Made by a program: the position numbers and the translations under genes. A stretch of DNA of 7,139 bases from an uncultured Saprospiraceae bacterium (GTDB lineage Bacteria; Bacteroidota; Bacteroidia; Chitinophagales; Saprospiraceae), in assembly GCA_937959095.1 (NCBI GenBank), contig CALGLY010000626.1, forward strand, positions 1 to 7,139, given 5' to 3'. The notes under the pieces are model-generated. The model was given only the letters and a program-made list of their open reading frames with translations, made no database searches and was not told the DNA's origin. The first letter of the stretch is position 1. The number at the start of each line of letters is the position of its first letter. Below are positions 6,009-7,139 of the stretch, in pieces.

Positions 6009-7139
6009 ATGAATAGCACACCAGCGCACTATAAAACACCCAAAAAGTCTGTTCCCAATGAACTCCTTCTACTCTTCATACTCGCCATTGTTCAATTTAC
6101 GCACATCGTTGATTTTATGATGATTATGCCACTTGGGGCGCAATTTATGGAGCTATTCGATATTAGCCCGAAACAGTTTTCATTGATTGTATCGGTCTAT
6201 GCCGGTGCTGCTTTTGTGATGGGTTTAGTAAGTTCTTTATTTATTGATCGCTTTGATCGAAAGAAGGCGTTGTTTCTACTTTATATTGGCTTCACTATCG
6301 GGACATTTGCTTGCTATTTCGCGGATAATTACTTGCTTTTTCTCACGGCACGTACCTTCACGGGGGCGTTTGGAGGTATTTTATCGGGCTTAGTTTTTTC
6401 TATTGTTGCAGATACGATTCCGCTGGAACGACGCGGACGCGCAATGGGCATTGTGATGACGGCATTCTCGGCAGCTTCGGTGGTGGGCGTTCCCTTTGGT
6501 ATTTATTTGGCTGCCGAATTTAGTACGCGCTTTCCATTTTTTGCAGTTGGTGTCCTTTCTATTTTCACGACCGCTTTGATTTTTTTCGCTGTTCCTGCTA
6601 TGGATAAACACATCAGTACCGCAACACAAAAACCGAAACTTTTCCAAGCTATCAGTAATATTACGAACGATAAAAACCAACTCCTCGCCTTGCTTTTCAA
6701 TCTAGTCCTGATTCTGGGACATTTCACCATCATCCCTTTCATTGCACCCTATATGGAATTGAATGTCGGCTTGAGTGCGTATGAAATTAGTTATATTTAT
6801 CTAGCAGGTGGTTTGTTTTCTGCGGTTTTGTTGCCGCTGGTTGGTCGTCTTTCGGATAGATATGGACACGCGCTTATCTTTACTATTGCTAGCGTGGCTG
6901 CGCTAGGTTCTATCTTTTGGGTCACCAATTTACAGCCTGCTGGTTTAGTTTTTACCTTGCTGGCTACTTCTTCCTATTTCATTGTATCGAGCGGGCGCAA
7001 TGTCCCTGCACTTACTATGGTCACTTCCGTCGTGAAACCAGAAAACAGAGGAAGTTTTATGAGCATCCGTTCTTCTATACAGGAAGCTGGACTTGGCATT
7101 TCTTCCCTCCTTGCTGGCATGATTGTAATAGAAGGCGCA
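6009..7139 (+). CDS. Major facilitator superfamily transporter, DHA1-like (3' truncated)
   Basis: The frame is open from ATG 6009-6011 to the window edge, giving 377 codons without a stop. After a polar 17-residue N-terminus the protein is a chain of membrane helices. MFS motif A appears as GLVSSLFIDRFDRKKAL with D80 and R81 between helices 2 and 3. Motif B appears around R115 (ARTFTGAFGG), then a loop with PLERRGRAMG (138-147). A hydrophilic central loop at about 197-222 separates the two halves, and the second half repeats motif A as GRLSDRYGH (279-287). This is the layout of 12-helix proton-driven exporters of sugars, drugs or metabolites such as the AraJ/YdhP-type group. The substrate cannot be told. 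Helices through about 11 are present, so probably only a few tens of residues are missing. No Shine-Dalgarno site precedes the ATG. The upstream terminator suggests an independent transcript. Confidence 0.93.
   Translation, partial: MNSTPAHYKTPKKSVPNELLLLFILAIVQFTHIVDFMMIMPLGAQFMELFDISPKQFSLIVSVYAGAAFVMGLVSSLFIDRFDRKKALFLLYIGFTIGTFACYFADNYLLFLTARTFTGAFGGILSGLVFSIVADTIPLERRGRAMGIVMTAFSAASVVGVPFGIYLAAEFSTRFPFFAVGVLSIFTTALIFFAVPAMDKHISTATQKPKLFQAISNITNDKNQLLALLFNLVLILGHFTIIPFIAPYMELNVGLSAYEISYIYLAGGLFSAVLLPLVGRLSDRYGHALIFTIASVAALGSIFWVTNLQPAGLVFTLLATSSYFIVSSGRNVPALTMVTSVVKPENRGSFMSIRSSIQEAGLGISSLLAGMIVIEGA

Noticed and set aside
6390..6742. Two overlapping minus-strand open frames opposite the MFS gene
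   Set aside because: They are antisense to clear MFS coding sequence (R115 motif through the central loop) and have basic, low-complexity translations without recognisable features.

Overview
The window looks like chromosomal DNA from a member of the Bacteroidota, possibly Saprospiraceae-like (inference). The reasons are AT-rich translation starts without Shine-Dalgarno motifs at normal spacing, a lipoprotein carrying the TDGDGDIG-type motif frequent in that phylum, and moderate GC content. No RNA gene, CRISPR array, insertion sequence or phage gene is visible.

Layout, left to right. (1) A short C-terminal piece of a plus-strand gene ends at 115. (2) About 200 noncoding bases follow, containing an inverted repeat and a short palindrome. 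(3) A 1084-codon minus-strand gene (3570 to 316) encodes a Clp/Hsp100-like AAA+ protein with an unusual C-terminal third. That third reads as a class-I peptide-chain release factor of RF2 type, lacking the GGQ catalytic segment and the recognition motifs. (4) A strong hairpin terminator at 3603-3634 separates it from an upstream minus-strand gene group: an EamA/DMT transporter, a DUF4365-type protein with a possible nuclease core, and a 92-residue unknown protein whose start overlaps the DUF4365 stop (TAATG). (5) A divergent 95-base promoter region lies at 5284-5378. (6) On the plus strand there follow a small lipoprotein, a clear rho-independent terminator, and an MFS transporter that runs off the right edge.

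The most notable item is the Clp-release-factor fusion. Its first AAA+ module keeps Walker A but has lost the Walker B acids and the arginine fingers. Its second module keeps the full ATPase set and a VGF tripeptide at the position of the ClpP-docking loop, yet its main pore loop is shortened and lacks the aromatic residue. Together with the GGQ-less release-factor module, this suggests an ATPase directed to ribosomes, perhaps for nascent-chain or ribosome quality control. That role is inference. The DUF4365/92-residue pair upstream may be a separate accessory or defence-type module. The two transporters and the lipoprotein look like ordinary cell-envelope genes.
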